Source: Taxillus chinensis
Lineage: Eukaryota; Streptophyta; Magnoliopsida; Santalales; Loranthaceae
Length of the DNA stretch: 64,000 bases
Direction of reading: 5' to 3'
Assembly: GCA_023512835.1 (NCBI GenBank)
Contig: CM042088.1
Location: forward strand, 13,384,078-13,448,077
The notes under the pieces were generated by a model. That model was not told where the DNA came from, ran no database searches, and worked only from the letters and a program-made list of their open reading frames with translations. This document shows, in pieces, positions 44,670 through 56,704 of the stretch. Each line of letters opens with the position of its first letter. The stretch's first letter is position 1. The position numbers and the translations under genes are program-made.

Positions 44670-46020
44670 TTAAGCTGTTTTGGTAGATTTTGGAGCTCAC
44701 TTTTGACATAGTAGATGGCCTCAAACAATTGGCGTGCAAGAACAAACGTTGCTTAGAATGATGTCCTCTACCTACCACAGAAATTTCAGAGCATTTGGAG
44801 CTGAACGTGAATTCACCCATTTCACGTGCAAGCCTATTTTTGCCTCTCAGGCCTCTACAGGATGCAAGGAAGCTTGGGGAGAAGTTTGAGCTGATTTGGA
44901 GTTGCACGTGAATTCACCATATCACGTGCAAATTGACGTGCAGAGATATTTTTGGACCGATCATATCGTTTTTCCATGCTGATCATTTGTTTCTGAAGGC
45001 CCATGTCCAAATTGTGGATGGAAGATAGAGATTTTAATGTTTGGAGTGTCACTTATCAAAACTACGCCGTTTTGATAAATGGGCTAGGGTACACACCTCA
45101 AGGCCCATCCAAACTCTATAAATACAGCCTCCACGCCCTCTGCTATGCATCCCTTGACCCCCTACACGTTTTTAGAGAGAGAGAGAGGCTTCACGACTTG
45201 GAGGTTGCTCCTTGACCTAGGAGAGCAGCCGTCGCAGCCGTCATCGCGGATTTTGGAAACTTGGGTTGAAGCTTTGCTGTGCGCATGGATAAGAAGAAGT
45301 TGTTGAGCTTTTCTGCTTTGTGTTTGCTTGTAATCATGCGTGAGTAGTCTTTTAATCTAGGGGAGCAATGTAGCCCCCTTGTTGCTTTGCTGTGTTTATG
45401 AATATTGGGTTTGGATGATTGAGTTTTGCATGTTTTATGAATCTGTTCTTAATTCTATCTTTGGATGTACACCTTGGTATTCTTAGCCATAGTCTGGGGC
45501 GGATTGAGATTCATAACTTATTTGTAATTGGTGTGATCATTATCCTTTTGCAAGTATGATTTATTAGCTTTGCATGTTTGTGTGTTTAGATGACCATTCT
45601 GGCATACAACTCTTAAAAGGACCTCAATGACCATTTGTTGTCCTTGGCTTATGTTTAACATGTTTTCAATCAGACAACCCTAATACCATGAACCAGTAGA
45701 GATAACATAGGGAGGTGAAATTGTGACTTTAGATGCTTTTAATCCTTGCATCTTAATCCTAAAATCAAATTGCTTTCTTTGTTTATTCAGAAAACCAAAT
45801 AAAAATTAGATCTTTAGTTTAAAAAAGAAAAGTTTTTGCCAAGACATTTTATAGAACAAGAGTAATTGGGTGTTTTGATTTGAGAACTAGAGAACTAGGC
45901 TAATCCCTGTGGGTTCGACTCCTTGCTTGCTGCTATTCTTTTAGTGCAAACTTAGGGAATTTATTATCTTGAAGAGAGATTTAACGACATTAGCTAGCTC
46001 TTTTAGAGAGGTTAAAAATC
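44670..46020 (+). repeat. LTR-like inset in the Tat leader, related to the chromovirus U3
   Basis: From about 44690 it aligns with the U3 of the chromovirus-like LTR: tagtagatgg, gtcctctacctaccacag, G-boxes at 44823, 44905 and 44923, the near-palindrome aaaactacgccgtttt near 45058, TATA ctataaata near 45117 and a GA run. Identity is moderate, so it is a different family. The later part ends with atccctgtgggttcgact (45902-45919), a motif common at plant Gypsy LTR ends. Boundaries are uncertain. It is probably an old solo LTR in the leader. Confidence 0.5.
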
Positions 46021-46421
46021 TGTCTGTCACTCTCTCCCTCTAACCCTATACCCGGGTTTTCTATTTCTTCCCTAGGATTAGCGAGGCTTAATAAGGATGC
46101 CCCGTGGGTTCTATCTCACGCAAGGTACCTAAACTCCTCACCCAAGCGGGGTCCTCTTTGAGGGCCCCCTCCGTTAATGCCTCTAGAGGTACGGAGCTTC
46201 TCCCATGAGATAGTTTGGGAACCAACGAATAAGATAGGCGTATGTGTAGATGCCCATCAGGGGTTTTGACCTTCATGTGTATGCTTTAACATTGGTGTGA
46301 CATTACTTGCACCTTGTTTGTCGACTCCTGTGTTTTTACCACATTTTGCCTTGATTCACTCTAACCCGCACTCATTTTGCTTGACGCATATCACGACATC
46401 CCATGCATACATATAGGGAAT
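46021..46421 (+). other. Leader before ORF1a
   Basis: No coding potential is clear. It ends ccatgcatacatatagggaat just before the ORF1a ATG; a similar string precedes ORF1b. Confidence 0.4.
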
Positions 46422-47807
46422 ATGGCAAGTTTTGGGAACCTTTTGAGGGGCGCCAGAGACCCTGAAGATGTGAAAGAAGCGGAGCACGCCTCCATTCAGA
46501 TCCAGCGACAATTAGGAGATTTCTCACCCAAGACGTACCCTATGGCCGATCAAATCATCATGGACACTCGGGTCGAACTCCCCAAAGAACTCCGAGCCAC
46601 ATGGAGTGAATGGCCTAGCATGAGACACATAGCTTACACCCAACAGTTTGGTGATCTCCTGCTCCTGTCACAACTTCCTGTTGATGAGAATATGATCAAA
46701 GCAGCGATCCACTTCTGGGACCCGAGACGGAGGTGCTTCATCTTTAACGACATCGACCTGGTGCCAACTTTGGAGGAATATCGAAGAATCCTCCGCATCC
46801 CCTTTGAAGAAGACGACATTGTTTTCCAACCCAACACATAGAAGTCTTGCAGGCGGGGGTTAGCACATTTCATGGGTTTCAAATGCTTGGGCAAGGACAA
46901 AAAGATCATCGACCCTGTGATCAAAGTAGATGGCAAAGAAATCATTCCATGGGAGTTTGTCAGAGGCCAACTGAAAGGTGCAAACGAGGATAAGGCCCAT
47001 TCGCTCATCACCCTTACTATTTACGGGTTGGTGGTCTTTCCACGGGTGACCGGTTACATTGACGGGACCGTTTTCGAGCTAGTGGCACAAGTGACCGGTG
47101 GCGCTGACCCTATTCCGGCCATACTTGCCGAAACCATCAGATCTCTATCATTTATCCGGATTACAGGAGGTGGTCGCTTCATGGGGTGCCTCCCTCTCTT
47201 GTGCACATGGCTCAAAAGCCATCTCCACTGTGTTACCCCGCGATTCAGGGCTGTTTACTCATGGCCCCCTATCGTCATACTAGACATTCTAAGAAGCTCG
47301 TGGCTCTTACCCAGTAATCTCAACGGATGGAGAAGGCTGCTGAATTGCCTGAGTGAGGCAAATGTTGTCTGGATGGCACCCTGGATGCCAAGAAAACATA
47401 TGACCTATAGCTGCGGAAGGTACAACTGGGTCCCACTCCTTGGACCATGGGGCGGGACTGCCTATGCCCCTCTTCAAGTGACAAGGTAGCTGGGAAATAA
47501 CCAAATTGTCCTAGTTCTCTACGGAATGGAAAGATGTGATATTAACCATGGCACAGGAAGGGCTGAATCAGTCGCCGATCGGATGTTCAACGCCGCGTTA
47601 CAGCCTAGGAAGATCGGCTTCCTCCCCTATTACTCTGATGTTGTCCCGTCCTAGGTTTCTTGGCAGGAGAAACTAGAAGTGGAACACCTCCTACAACAGA
47701 AAGAAGTTGTCGGTACTCTTTCGACCAAGAAGATAATGACAATGCGTGAATCCGGGAAAGGAAAGCCTAGTAATGCATCAAGCTCATCAAAGAAAGGAAG
47801 GCATTAA
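46422..47807 (+). pseudogene. Tat ORF1a (DUF7745-like protein)
   Basis: One frame of 461 codons from ATG 46422 (MASFGNLLRG) to TAA, broken by three TAG codons (46839, 47487, 47652). The second lies where ORF1b has Gln. Motifs: RATWSEWPSMRHIAYTQQFG, FWDPRRRCFIFNDIDLVPTL, then EEYRRIL, ADPIPAILAETIRSL, CLPLLCTWLKSH, WMAPWMP, YNWVPLLGPWGGTAYAPLQ. The FTFN-DL-PT-EEY type pattern is that of the DUF7745/plant-mobile-domain-like proteins found upstream of gag in Tat/Ogre elements. Its role in the element is unknown. It is paralogous to ORF1b. Confidence 0.75.
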
Positions 47808-47977
47808 GCGGGATCGCCTCTCTAAAGGAACCCAAAACTTGTCTTGCATCATGTAGCTGCATCTACATTTGAATAGCTTGTACCCATAAGAGGCTTTGTC
47901 CTATTTACATCAATAAAATCTGTTCTTGTCTGTTTCCCATCTCATATGCATAATCCTTAACATTCATTATAGGAAGC
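47808..47977 (+). other. Spacer between ORF1a and ORF1b
   Basis: 170 bases with aataaa at 47912 and the string catatgcataa, ending cattataggaagc before ATG. It is similar in build to the spacers after ORF1b, protease and integrase. Confidence 0.5.
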
Positions 47978-49372
47978 ATGGCAAGCTTTGATCATCTCCT
48001 AGCTAATTGTGAAGACAAGGAAGACATGACAGAGGTCGCACATGCAGCTTCAACAATTCAACAACACTTTGGAGACTTTTCAGGAGAAAGTACCGAGCAA
48101 ACCATACTGGCCCCTGAAGTCCAGATGCGTGTCCAAACGGCCCACCGAGAGGAACTTGACGATATATGGGCACGATGGCCTGTCCACATACAGGCTGCCT
48201 ACATTAAAAAATACGGGGACTTGCTACATCTAACGCGAGTACCTGTCGACGAGCCTATGTTAAAGGCAGCAGCATATTTCATGGATCCAAGGCGGAGGTG
48301 CATCGCTTTCAATGAACAGGATTTGACTCCTACTATGGAGGAGTATCAAGCCCTCTTGTGACGACCAATCAACGGAGGCTCGGAAGTCTTTCTACCAACC
48401 ATACAAGTTTCCTGCCTGCAGACCCTATCACAGTTCTTGGGAATGACAGAAGACGAGGTAGCCCAGATCGTGCATCGCAGGGGTGGACTCGAGGTCATCC
48501 CATGGCCCGTGATCCGAGACAAAATATCTCGAGCATCGGGCATAGAACTCTACTCTTTATTCACACTAGCCATGTATGGATTAATTGTATTTCCCAAGTT
48601 CTTGGGTTACATTGATGGATTTGTATGTGAACTTGTGATGCAAACATTAGGAGGGCCCGATCCGGTTCCTGCAATCCTTGCTGAGACAATCAGATCATTA
48701 TCACACGTACGAATTTCGGGGCAGGGTCATTTCAAAGGATGCCTTCCACTCCTCTACACATGGTTGAAAAGTCACTTGTCAAGCAAAGACGCACAACTCG
48801 AAGAAGTGGCGGCATTTCCACATAGTGCATTACCCGAATTCATTCTACAGGAATGGGAGTTACCTGAAACGGAGGAGGATTGGATCAATGAGCTGCAAAC
48901 CTTAACTGATAATCAAATTGTATGGAATGCTCCATGGATGCCCAAAGTCGACATAATTTATAGCTGTGGGCCATGTAACTGGGTCCCATTACTTGGTCCG
49001 TGGGGAGTAACCGCATACGCCCCTCTTCAGGCAGGAAGACAACTTAGGGGTCATCAGATCATTCCTGTGTTGCATGAGATAGAAGCTTTTGACTTCACAT
49101 ACATTGACCTCGAGACTCGATGCAAAGCTTTTTGGGGGTATCTAGCATGGCAAGCACCTCCGAAAGTCAGCAGTAATTCTTATTACCCCAAAGTTCATCC
49201 ATCATTCCCTCCCTGGCGGCAGCAGTACATAGCTTATGCGGAGGTCCACCAAGATCCAAGACTGCTGCTCCTTCAAAAGGAAAATGAACTCGAGAACTTG
49301 CGGCAGAAGGTTCAAGAACAAGAGGAGATCATCGAAAAGCTGGGTAAAAGAATTCACCAATTGGAGGAGTAA
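47978..49372 (+). pseudogene. Tat ORF1b (DUF7745-like protein), nearly intact
   Basis: 464 codons from ATG 47978 (MASFDHLLANCED) to TAA, with a single TGA at 48359-48361 at a probable Arg codon. Motifs parallel ORF1a: WARWPVHIQAAYIKKYGDLL, YFMDPRRRCIAFNEQDLTPT, MEEYQALL, GGPDPVPAILAETIRSLSHV, CLPLLYTWLKSHL, WNAPWMP, CNWVPLLGPWGVTAYAPLQ. It then extends to a C-terminal coiled coil (LLLLQKENELENLRQKVQEQ and on). ORF1a has lost similarity in its tail. The better preservation suggests this is the copy that mattered most recently. Confidence 0.8.
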
Positions 49373-49685
49373 TCCGGAATCGGAAATTAGTTTGAAATGA
49401 TCAAGGCTTGTTCCAATTCATCTAGTCGCATAAGCATAAGACTATCCTTGTTGTACTTCAATCTTCTTTCCACGAATAATGTATTTGGTTTCATCAATCA
49501 ATAAATTATTTTTCGCCATTTTCATCATTAACCATTCGTTGCATGCATTCACTACATGCATTTATACATTCATGGTAAAAAGCAAAATCCGAAAAAGAGA
49601 ACAACAGAAAGCTTAACAAATAAGCATTTCCGGATCAAACAAGATTGGGCATTCCTATAACTTGAGATCAACCCATAATCAAGCT
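49373..49685 (+). other. Spacer between ORF1b and gag
   Basis: 313 bases with aataaa at 49500, then the string gcatgcattcac, and a purine-rich end. Nothing coding is seen. Confidence 0.5.
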
Positions 49686-51422
49686 ATGTCAGACCAGGGC
49701 ATGGGAGACCATACAGAGGACTGAATTTCAGGGCTCGAGCAAGCTCAACAAGAGATGGGGGGCAGTCTCCACGAGGTTCAGCTTCAGTTAAAAACCATGA
49801 TGGACTTACTGACTAAAGTAGCAACCGTAAGGGAAGCTGCCCCAGCAGAAGAGTAGCAAATCAGGGACAAACGCAGAACCCACTACAGGGGTTTGTGCAA
49901 ACTCAAACAGAATCCCAGGCCTATGCACAACCAAACGTGGTCCCGGGTCGTTCACGCCAAGTTCCGACTACACCACCAAATGCGGGAACACCAATCTCAG
50001 AATATCCCGTGGGAGTAAGGGACTTACCCGTTCCCAAGGAAACAACCAACAACCAAGCTGGAAACAAATAGAAGCAAGGTTGAAGGCTGTTAAAGGGGCA
50101 GAAAGTTATGGGACAACTAATGCTTATGATTTATGCTTGGTGCCGGGGGTCATGCTACCTCCAAAGTTCAAAATGCTGGATTTTGAGAAATTCAATGGTA
50201 CCCAGTGTCCAAGGACCCATTTGATAATGTATTGTCGCAAGTTGGCCGCACATACCAACAATGACAAACTATTAATGCACTGCTTCCAAGAAAGCTTAAC
50301 CGGCAGGCCATTACGATGGTACATTCAGTTAGAAGGAAGTCGTATCCGCACTTGGAATGACTTGGCCACAGCCTTCTTAATGCAATACAAACATGTCACG
50401 GAACTGGCAATAGACAGATTGGCGTTGCAGTCATTTGAGAAAGCTGATAAAGAAAGTTTCAAGACTTACGCTCGAAGGTGGAGAGAAGCAGCTATGGACG
50501 TTCAGCCCCCACTAACTGAACGAGAGCTCACCACCCTTTTCGTCAGTACCCTAAGGAGTGTTTATTATGAAAAGCTGGTTGGGAATGTATCAAACAGCTT
50601 CACTGATTTAGTTGCCTCAGGAGAAAGAATTGAGGGTGGCATCAGAGAAGGTAGGCTTGGCGGGAATAAAATCGAGACTTTTAGAAAGCCTACGCCACCC
50701 AATCGCAAAAAAGAAGAAGAAGCAAACTTGACTTCACTTCCTCCGGGGCACAATCAAGGCAGTGTATCACGCAAGGTTATTACGGTGGGCAACCCATGGC
50801 ATCTTATGTGGCATCAGCCCGACCACCACAATTCCCGTAGTATCATCCACAAGGAGGAAGCTTGTACACGCCTCAGCCAAGCCAACCTTAGCTAGCCCAG
50901 CCTCAACCCGAGTAGTCAAATCAGCCCTGGCAGAATCTTACTTTTGGAAAGACTGGGCAACAAAAGTTTGATCCAATTCCTGTCACATACACAGAAGCCT
51001 ATACACGATTGTTAGCAGCAGGCCTCGCTAGTCCAATACCCCTAAAGGAACGGACTCCTCCATATCCTCACTAGTACAAAGCTGAGGCCCATTGTGCATA
51101 CCATGGAGGCGCAAGTGGACATGACACCGAGAATTGTTTTGCTCTGAAAAAGAAGGTCCAACACCTAAGAGATGTTGGATGGCTAGACTTCTCCAAGATA
51201 ACCAATGCTCCTAATGTGGGCACCAACCCTCTACCTGAACACTCGGGCAATGTCGCCAATATAACAACTAGGCATGGAAATCCTCCTGGAAAGGTTTCTG
51301 AGATCAAGATAGGCAAGGTTCAACTGTTCCGTATGCTACATAAGAACGGGTTCTTGGTAACCAATGAGGTGACTGAAACCACAAGAGGCACAGACTGGGA
51401 AAAAATATTGTGTCCACCATAA
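49686..51422 (+). pseudogene. gag: gag of the Tat element
   Basis: ATG 49686 opens a short coiled-coil stretch (QAQQEMGGSLHEVQLQLKTM) that is broken by stops. The main open part (50080-50895) has the Gypsy gag domain: MLDFEKFNGTQCPRTHLIMY, SLTGRPLRWYIQLE, TWNDLATAFLMQYKHV, SFKTYARRWREAA. After a frame change, a Tat-type zinc motif CAYHGGASGHDTENCFALKK and VQHLRDVGWLDF follow, then a tail ending at TAA near 51420. At least three frame changes. Confidence 0.8.
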
Positions 51423-53007
51423 ATCAGCTTATGAACATGATATTGAAGAATGCAATGAATTCCAGGAAGCTGTGCAAGCTTTCATTAACTCCTGAAGGCT
51501 GGAAATCACACGCAAGTTAGAAGAACATGAGGCCTCTATGGCTTTGATAGAGCATACAAAGGCATTGGAGACGCCCAGGCCTTTAATTATCGAATATGAC
51601 GAAAAACCAAAAACCACCACATTGGCACAAGGAGTCCGTTCTCTTGTCATCCAAACTCCCGCTCCATTCCCTTACAAAGATGATAAATCAGTGCCCTGGA
51701 AGTACCTCTGCGAATCGGTCATTAGAGGAGACCCTACAGTCGAGAAGAAAACAAGAAGCGGTCGTGTCTATGGATCGGAAGAAGGCATTGAGGTCAACAA
51801 AAGCAGAGGAGAGTATGATCTACCTCCCGTACCTGCACTAGGTAGTAAGAATGCTCCTGTCATTGATGGGGATCCCACCGAATTCCTTAAACTAATCAAG
51901 CAGAGCGAGTACAACATTGTGGACCAACTCAGTCAGCACCCGACTCGTATCTCTTTGTTGTCCTTGCTCATGGATTCGACTCCACATAGAGAAGCCCTCA
52001 TGAAGGTTTTGAGCAAGGCCTACGTTCCTTCGACCATATCCTTGGAAAATCTGAGTAGTCTCGTTAACAATATCGTGGTGGATAACTTCCTTAGTTTTGG
52101 CGAAGATGAGTTACCATCAGAGGGTATTAGTCACGTCAAAGCCTTACACATATCTGTCAAATGTAAGGATCACATGATCTCCCGTGTGCTGATCGACAAT
52201 GGGTCGTCCCTAAACATCATGCCAACTCAAATCCTCAAGCAACTACGAATAGACTCCTCTCACGTACGTCCCACTAATATGGTTGTAAGAGCCTTTGATG
52301 GTGAAAAGCGAGAAGTAGTGGGTACACTAGATATCCCTTTGCAAATTGGTCCAAGTGAGTTTATGGTTAAGTTCCAAGTGATGGACATCGCTCCATACTA
52401 TAGCTGTCTGCTGGGAAGACCATGGATTCACTCAGTAGGGGCAGTGCCATCGACACTACATCAAAAGGTTAAATTTGTGGTAAATGGCCAACTCATCTGT
52501 GTATACGGAGAAGTGGAGCTTCTGGTTACCAAGCCTATGTCTGTTCCTTACATTGAAAACAATGAAGACATACCGGAATGCTCTTACCGATCGTTCGAAG
52601 TGGTTAATGTGGCCTATGCCCCAAACACCGGAATGTCACTGGATATGGCAATCTTGTTCCCAAAGACTGCAAGGATGGTTGCTACAGTCATGCTTAAACT
52701 GGGGCATAAGGAAGGTCAAGGCCTGGGTGCACGAGCACAAGGAATTAAGAAACCCTTAGTCATACAAAACACTAGAGAAAGGTACGAATTGGGCTACAAG
52801 TCTACCAAAGCTGACAAATCAAGGGAAGCCGCAAGAAAAAGGGAGTGCCGCTTAGCCAGACTAAAGAAGAGGCCTCTCCAGGAGCAAAGGATGACGTTCC
52901 CACCCCTTGGGGCTATATTCCAGAGCGCCGGTTTTATCCATCAGAGGAAAGAATGCACCATAGCCATGTTGAGGGCTAGCCGTGGAGAGCAAGAACAGAT
53001 GGGGTAG
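51423..53007 (+). pseudogene. pol: Protease with G-patch domain, Tat element
   Basis: The long open frame 51538-53007 (489 codons) starts near ETPRPLIIEYDEKPK and APFPYKDDKSVPWKY. The retropepsin core is RVLIDNGSSLNIMPTQIL (active-site D-N-G), with LLGRPWIHSVGAVPSTLHQ as the second conserved block. A G-patch-like segment follows: MVATVMLKLGHKEGQGLGAR then GIKKPLVI. G-patch domains bind nucleic acid and occur after proteases in some retroelements. The frame ends at TAG 53005-53007. A spacer, perhaps an intron as in Ogre, separates it from RT. Confidence 0.8.
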
Positions 53008-53259
53008 GTATGCGAAGGACCCCCAGGGCACCAGCTAAACAATTGGAGTATTGTGGACCTCCCGGCCAAGTAATGATCAAAGAAGCTTTGCTGGGGAATG
53101 TTCTGTTTTTATTATATTTTTAAATTCCCAACAACGGTTGTAACCTTTTCGGAATATTTATGAAATAAGACTTTTGCCAAAAACGCATCTTCTTGCATTG
53201 CATGACATGTGCATCATCATACTTTGTTAAACTATTCAAACTTTTACCAACAGGTGCGA
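53008..53259 (+). other. Spacer or intron between protease and RT
   Basis: 252 bases with aaataag near 53163 and a gcattgcatgacatgtgcatc block, ending in an acceptor-like ttaccaacag at about 53252. In Ogre elements an intron lies at this position; splicing here is inference. Confidence 0.45.
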
Positions 53260-54790
53260 TCAAGTTAAAAAGGATCTGTTAAGTAAAAAAGAAACGAGTT
53301 GCTTAAGGTTTGACCATAATCCAGATTGGGAGCAACCAGTATTTGGAGCAGAGGAAGCTGACGTCGAAGAAGACTTTGAGCCTCTGGAGGACATCATACG
53401 CCTGTTGAAAAAGGAGGATAAACCCATTGTTCCTAGCGAAGTTCCGATCGAGACTGTCAACTTTGGTACACCTACTGAGCCAAAAGAACTGCGATTAGGA
53501 TCTCTAATCAATGAGGATGTCAAGGGCCGATTGGTCGATCTCCTAAAAGCCTATATCGATGTTTTTGCGTGGTCTTACAAGGATATGCCGGGACTAAATA
53601 CCAACATAGTGCAGCACCAGCTGCCACTAAATCCAGAATGCGCGCCGATACAACAGAAGTTACGACGAATGAGACCAGCAATGATACTGAAGGTCAGAGA
53701 AGAGGTTCGGAAACAATGGGATGCTGGATTCCTTAGTGTAGCTCGATACCCAGAATGGGTCGCTAACATCGTGCCCATCCCAAAGAAGGGTGGGAAGGTC
53801 CGTATGTGCGTAGACTACCGCGACCTCAACAAGGCTAGCCCAAAAGACAACTTTCCACTACCTCACATCAACACCTTGGTAGATAACACCGCAAAACATG
53901 CCATGTTTTCTTCCATAGATGGATTCTCCGGCTACAACCAAATTCAGATGGACCCCAATTACAAAGAAAGGACCACCTTCACAACTATCTAGGGTACCTT
54001 CTGCTAATGTCATGCCTTTTGGACTCAAAAATGCCGGGGCAACATATCAGAGGGCCATGGTAACACTCTTCCATGATATGATGCATAAAGAAGTAGAGGT
54101 TTACGTCGATGATATGATTGCCAAGTCAGGAAAGGAGGAAGACCACGTGGAGGTATTGCATAAACTATTCAACGGATTGCGCAAATACCAGCTAAAGCTA
54201 AATCCAGCCAAGTGTACCTTTGGAGCTACATCTGGCAAACTACTGGGATTTGTTGTCAGTCAAAATGGAATAGAGATCGACCCCGACAAGGTCCAGGCCA
54301 TCCAAGATATGCCTACACCAAAGACCATCAAAGAAGTTAGAGCCATCCTCGTGCGACTCAACTATGTTGCCCGCTTTATCTCACAGCTTACTGCAACTTG
54401 TGAGCCTATCTTCAAAGTGCTTCACAAAAATAACCCCGAAGTTTGGAATGACGAATGTCAGGAGGCCTTTGACAAAATCAAGGAATACCTTATGAACCCA
54501 CCGATTTTGGCTCCTCCAACACCCAACAAACCTTTGATCTTGTATTTGACGGTCCGAGAAACATCCATGGGTTGTGTTCTGGGACAGCTTGATAAAGCAA
54601 AGAAAAAGGAGCAAGTCATTTATTACTTGAGCAAGAAATTTACATCGTGCGAAGAGAAGTACACTCCCTTAGAAAAAGCTTGTTGCGCTCTCATCTGGGC
54701 AACACGAAGATTGAGACAGTATACCCTCTACCATACTACATGGCTCATCTCAAGACATGACCCACTCAAGTACCTGTTAGAAAACCGGCA
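53260..54790 (+). pseudogene. pol: Reverse transcriptase and first RNase H, Tat element
   Basis: RT blocks: WANIVPIPKKGGKVRMCVDY, RDLNKASPKDNFPLPHI, MPFGLKNAGATYQRAM and VEVYVDDMIAKS (near 54098, catalytic Asp pair), KCTFGATSGKLLGF. RNase H: ILYLTVRETSMGCVLGQ, VIYYLSKKFTSCEEKYTPLE, ALIWATRRLRQY. A TAG at 53990-53992 falls where Trp is expected before GTF, and a small deletion shifts the frame just after it. In the tether, ETS replaces the Asp-containing motif usual in active Gypsy RNase H domains. Confidence 0.85.
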
Positions 54791-55566
54791 ATGACAGGAA
54801 GGGTTGCAAAATGGCAACTGCTCTTATCCGAATATGATATCATCTATGTCCAACAGAAGGCCATCAAGGGAAGTGCCATAGCAGATTACTTGGCCGACAG
54901 GGCCTTGGAGGATTATGAGCCCATGAGCTCCGACTTTCCAGACGAATACATCAATGCTGTTAAGGAGGATCAGGAATCAAAGACGTGGATTCTGTGGTTT
55001 GATGGAGCCTCAAATTTATCCGGTCATGGCATTGGGGCAGTATTAATCTCCCCAACCAGTCAACATTATCCCATAGCCGCCAAGTTGGCCTTTCCCTGCA
55101 CAAACAACATAGCAGAATATGAAGCTTGTGTCATGGGTCTCCAAGAAGCCTTAATAAGGGGAATTACAAGGCTTCAAGTCTTCGGAGATTCAGCCTTAGT
55201 AATTTATCAAGTTCGTAAGGAGTGGGAAACCCGGAATCCCAAACTCATTCCCTACCAAGAGATGATATGTGATATGGCTAGACTATTTGATGAAATCTCA
55301 TTTGAACATGCATCCCGGGAACATAATCGGATTCCCGATGCCTTGGCTACTTTGGCAGCCCTCCTTCGGTTGGATACAAGCTTAGAAATGCCCTCTTTTG
55401 ATATTTGCGTACAAGAAGTGCCAATATACTGTATGTTGGCTAGTACGGATGCTAACACAAAGTCATGGTATCATGATATCAAACAATATCTACTCACAAG
55501 AGAATATCCAACAGAAGTTTCAGAATCAGAAAAAAAAATATTCGGCAAACAAGTTCTAACTACTTC
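54791..55566 (+). pseudogene. pol: Second, archaeal-type RNase H domain, Tat element
   Basis: Starts MTGRVAKWQLLLSEYDI and continues to WILWFDGASNLSGHGIGAV, NNIAEYEACVMGLQEALIRG, LQVFGDSALVIYQV and HASREHNRIPDALATLA. These are the four acidic/His motifs of an aRNH domain (D in FDGAS, E in AEYEA, D in GDSALV, D in PDALA), all present. Tat-lineage elements are known to carry this extra domain after the normal one. A frameshift joins it to the preceding RNase H, and the frame closes at 55570 by another shift. Confidence 0.85.
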
Positions 55567-56704
55567 TTAGATGGGCCCGTCCTTTACAAGCGCAGTTACG
55601 ACATGGTGCTACTACGGTGCGTTGAGAAAGACGAAGCAGCTCAGATCCTCAATGAGGTCCACAATGGCAACTGTGGAGCTCATGTGAGTGGACATGCTCT
55701 ATCCTGACAGATCATGAGGATGGGCTACTATTGGGTCACTATGGAAAAGGATAGCATCCATCATGTGCGCACGTGCCGTAAGTGCCAAGTTTACGGGGAT
55801 CGAATCCAAGCACCCTCGTCCTACGATAACATCTCCATGGCCTTTCGCCATGTGGGGAATGGACGTCATTGGAGCCATTTCACCTAATGCTTCCAACGGT
55901 CATAGATTCATCTTAGTGGCGATCGATTACTTCACCAAATGGGTAGAAGTAGCCTCCTATGCCCAAGTCACTCAATCAGTGGTGGTTAGGTTTCTCCGAA
56001 GCAACATTATTTGTCGTTATGGGCTTCCCGAGCAAATTATAACTGACAATGCCGTCAATTTGAACAATAGAATGATGGATAATTTATGCAAAGGATTCAA
56101 AATCCGACACCGCAATTCTACCCCATATCGTCCCAAGATGAATGGAGCGGTTGAGGCAGCAAATAAAAACATCAAGAACATCATTCGCAAAATGACCGAG
56201 ACATACAAGGATTGGCACGAGAAACTTCCATATGCACTGCATGCTTACAGGACTTCTGTGCGAACATCAACTGGGGCAACTCCTTTTTCCCTAGCCTATG
56301 GTATGGAAGCAGTCCTACCCATCGAGGTGGAAATCCCGTCACTCAGAATTCTTAGGGATACTCAGCTGGATGAAGCCGAATGGGTCAGAGACCGTTTTGA
56401 GTAGCAGAATCTAATCGAAGGGAAACGTCTCGCCGCAGTCGGTCGAGGCCAGTTGTATCAACAAAGGATGATGGCCAGCTTCAACAAAAAAGTGAAACCC
56501 CGAACCTTCAAAGAAGGGGACTTGGTCTTGAAGAAGATACTGCAGATACAATATGATCACCGTGGCAAGTGGACTCCGAACTATGAAGGTCCCTATGTGG
56601 TAAAAAGAGCATTCTCAGGAGGGGCCTTAATCCTCACAGAAATGGACGGAGTTGAGCTGCGAAATCCTATAAATAGTGACGCTGTAAAGAAGTTTTATGC
56701 TTAA
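55567..56704 (+). pseudogene. pol: Integrase of the Tat element
   Basis: The zinc-binding region runs VHNGNCGAHVSGHALS, stop, then MRMGYYWVTM and CRKCQVYGDR; the TGA near 55706 is at a probable Arg codon. In the core, WGMDVIGAISP holds the first Asp, ITDNAVNLNN the second, and KMNGAVEAANKNIKNI the Glu. KDWHEKLPYALHAYRTSVRT follows. After TAG 56402-56404 (Gln expected) come RTFKEGDLVLKKIL and the GPY/F-type NYEGPYVVKRAF, to a normal stop at 56702-56704. There is no chromodomain, as expected outside the chromoviruses. Confidence 0.85.

Noticed and set aside
45902..45919. ggttcgactcc matches a Pol III B box, suggesting a tRNA gene or SINE
   Set aside because: No A box, acceptor stem or cloverleaf is seen; the string is common in plant Gypsy LTR ends.
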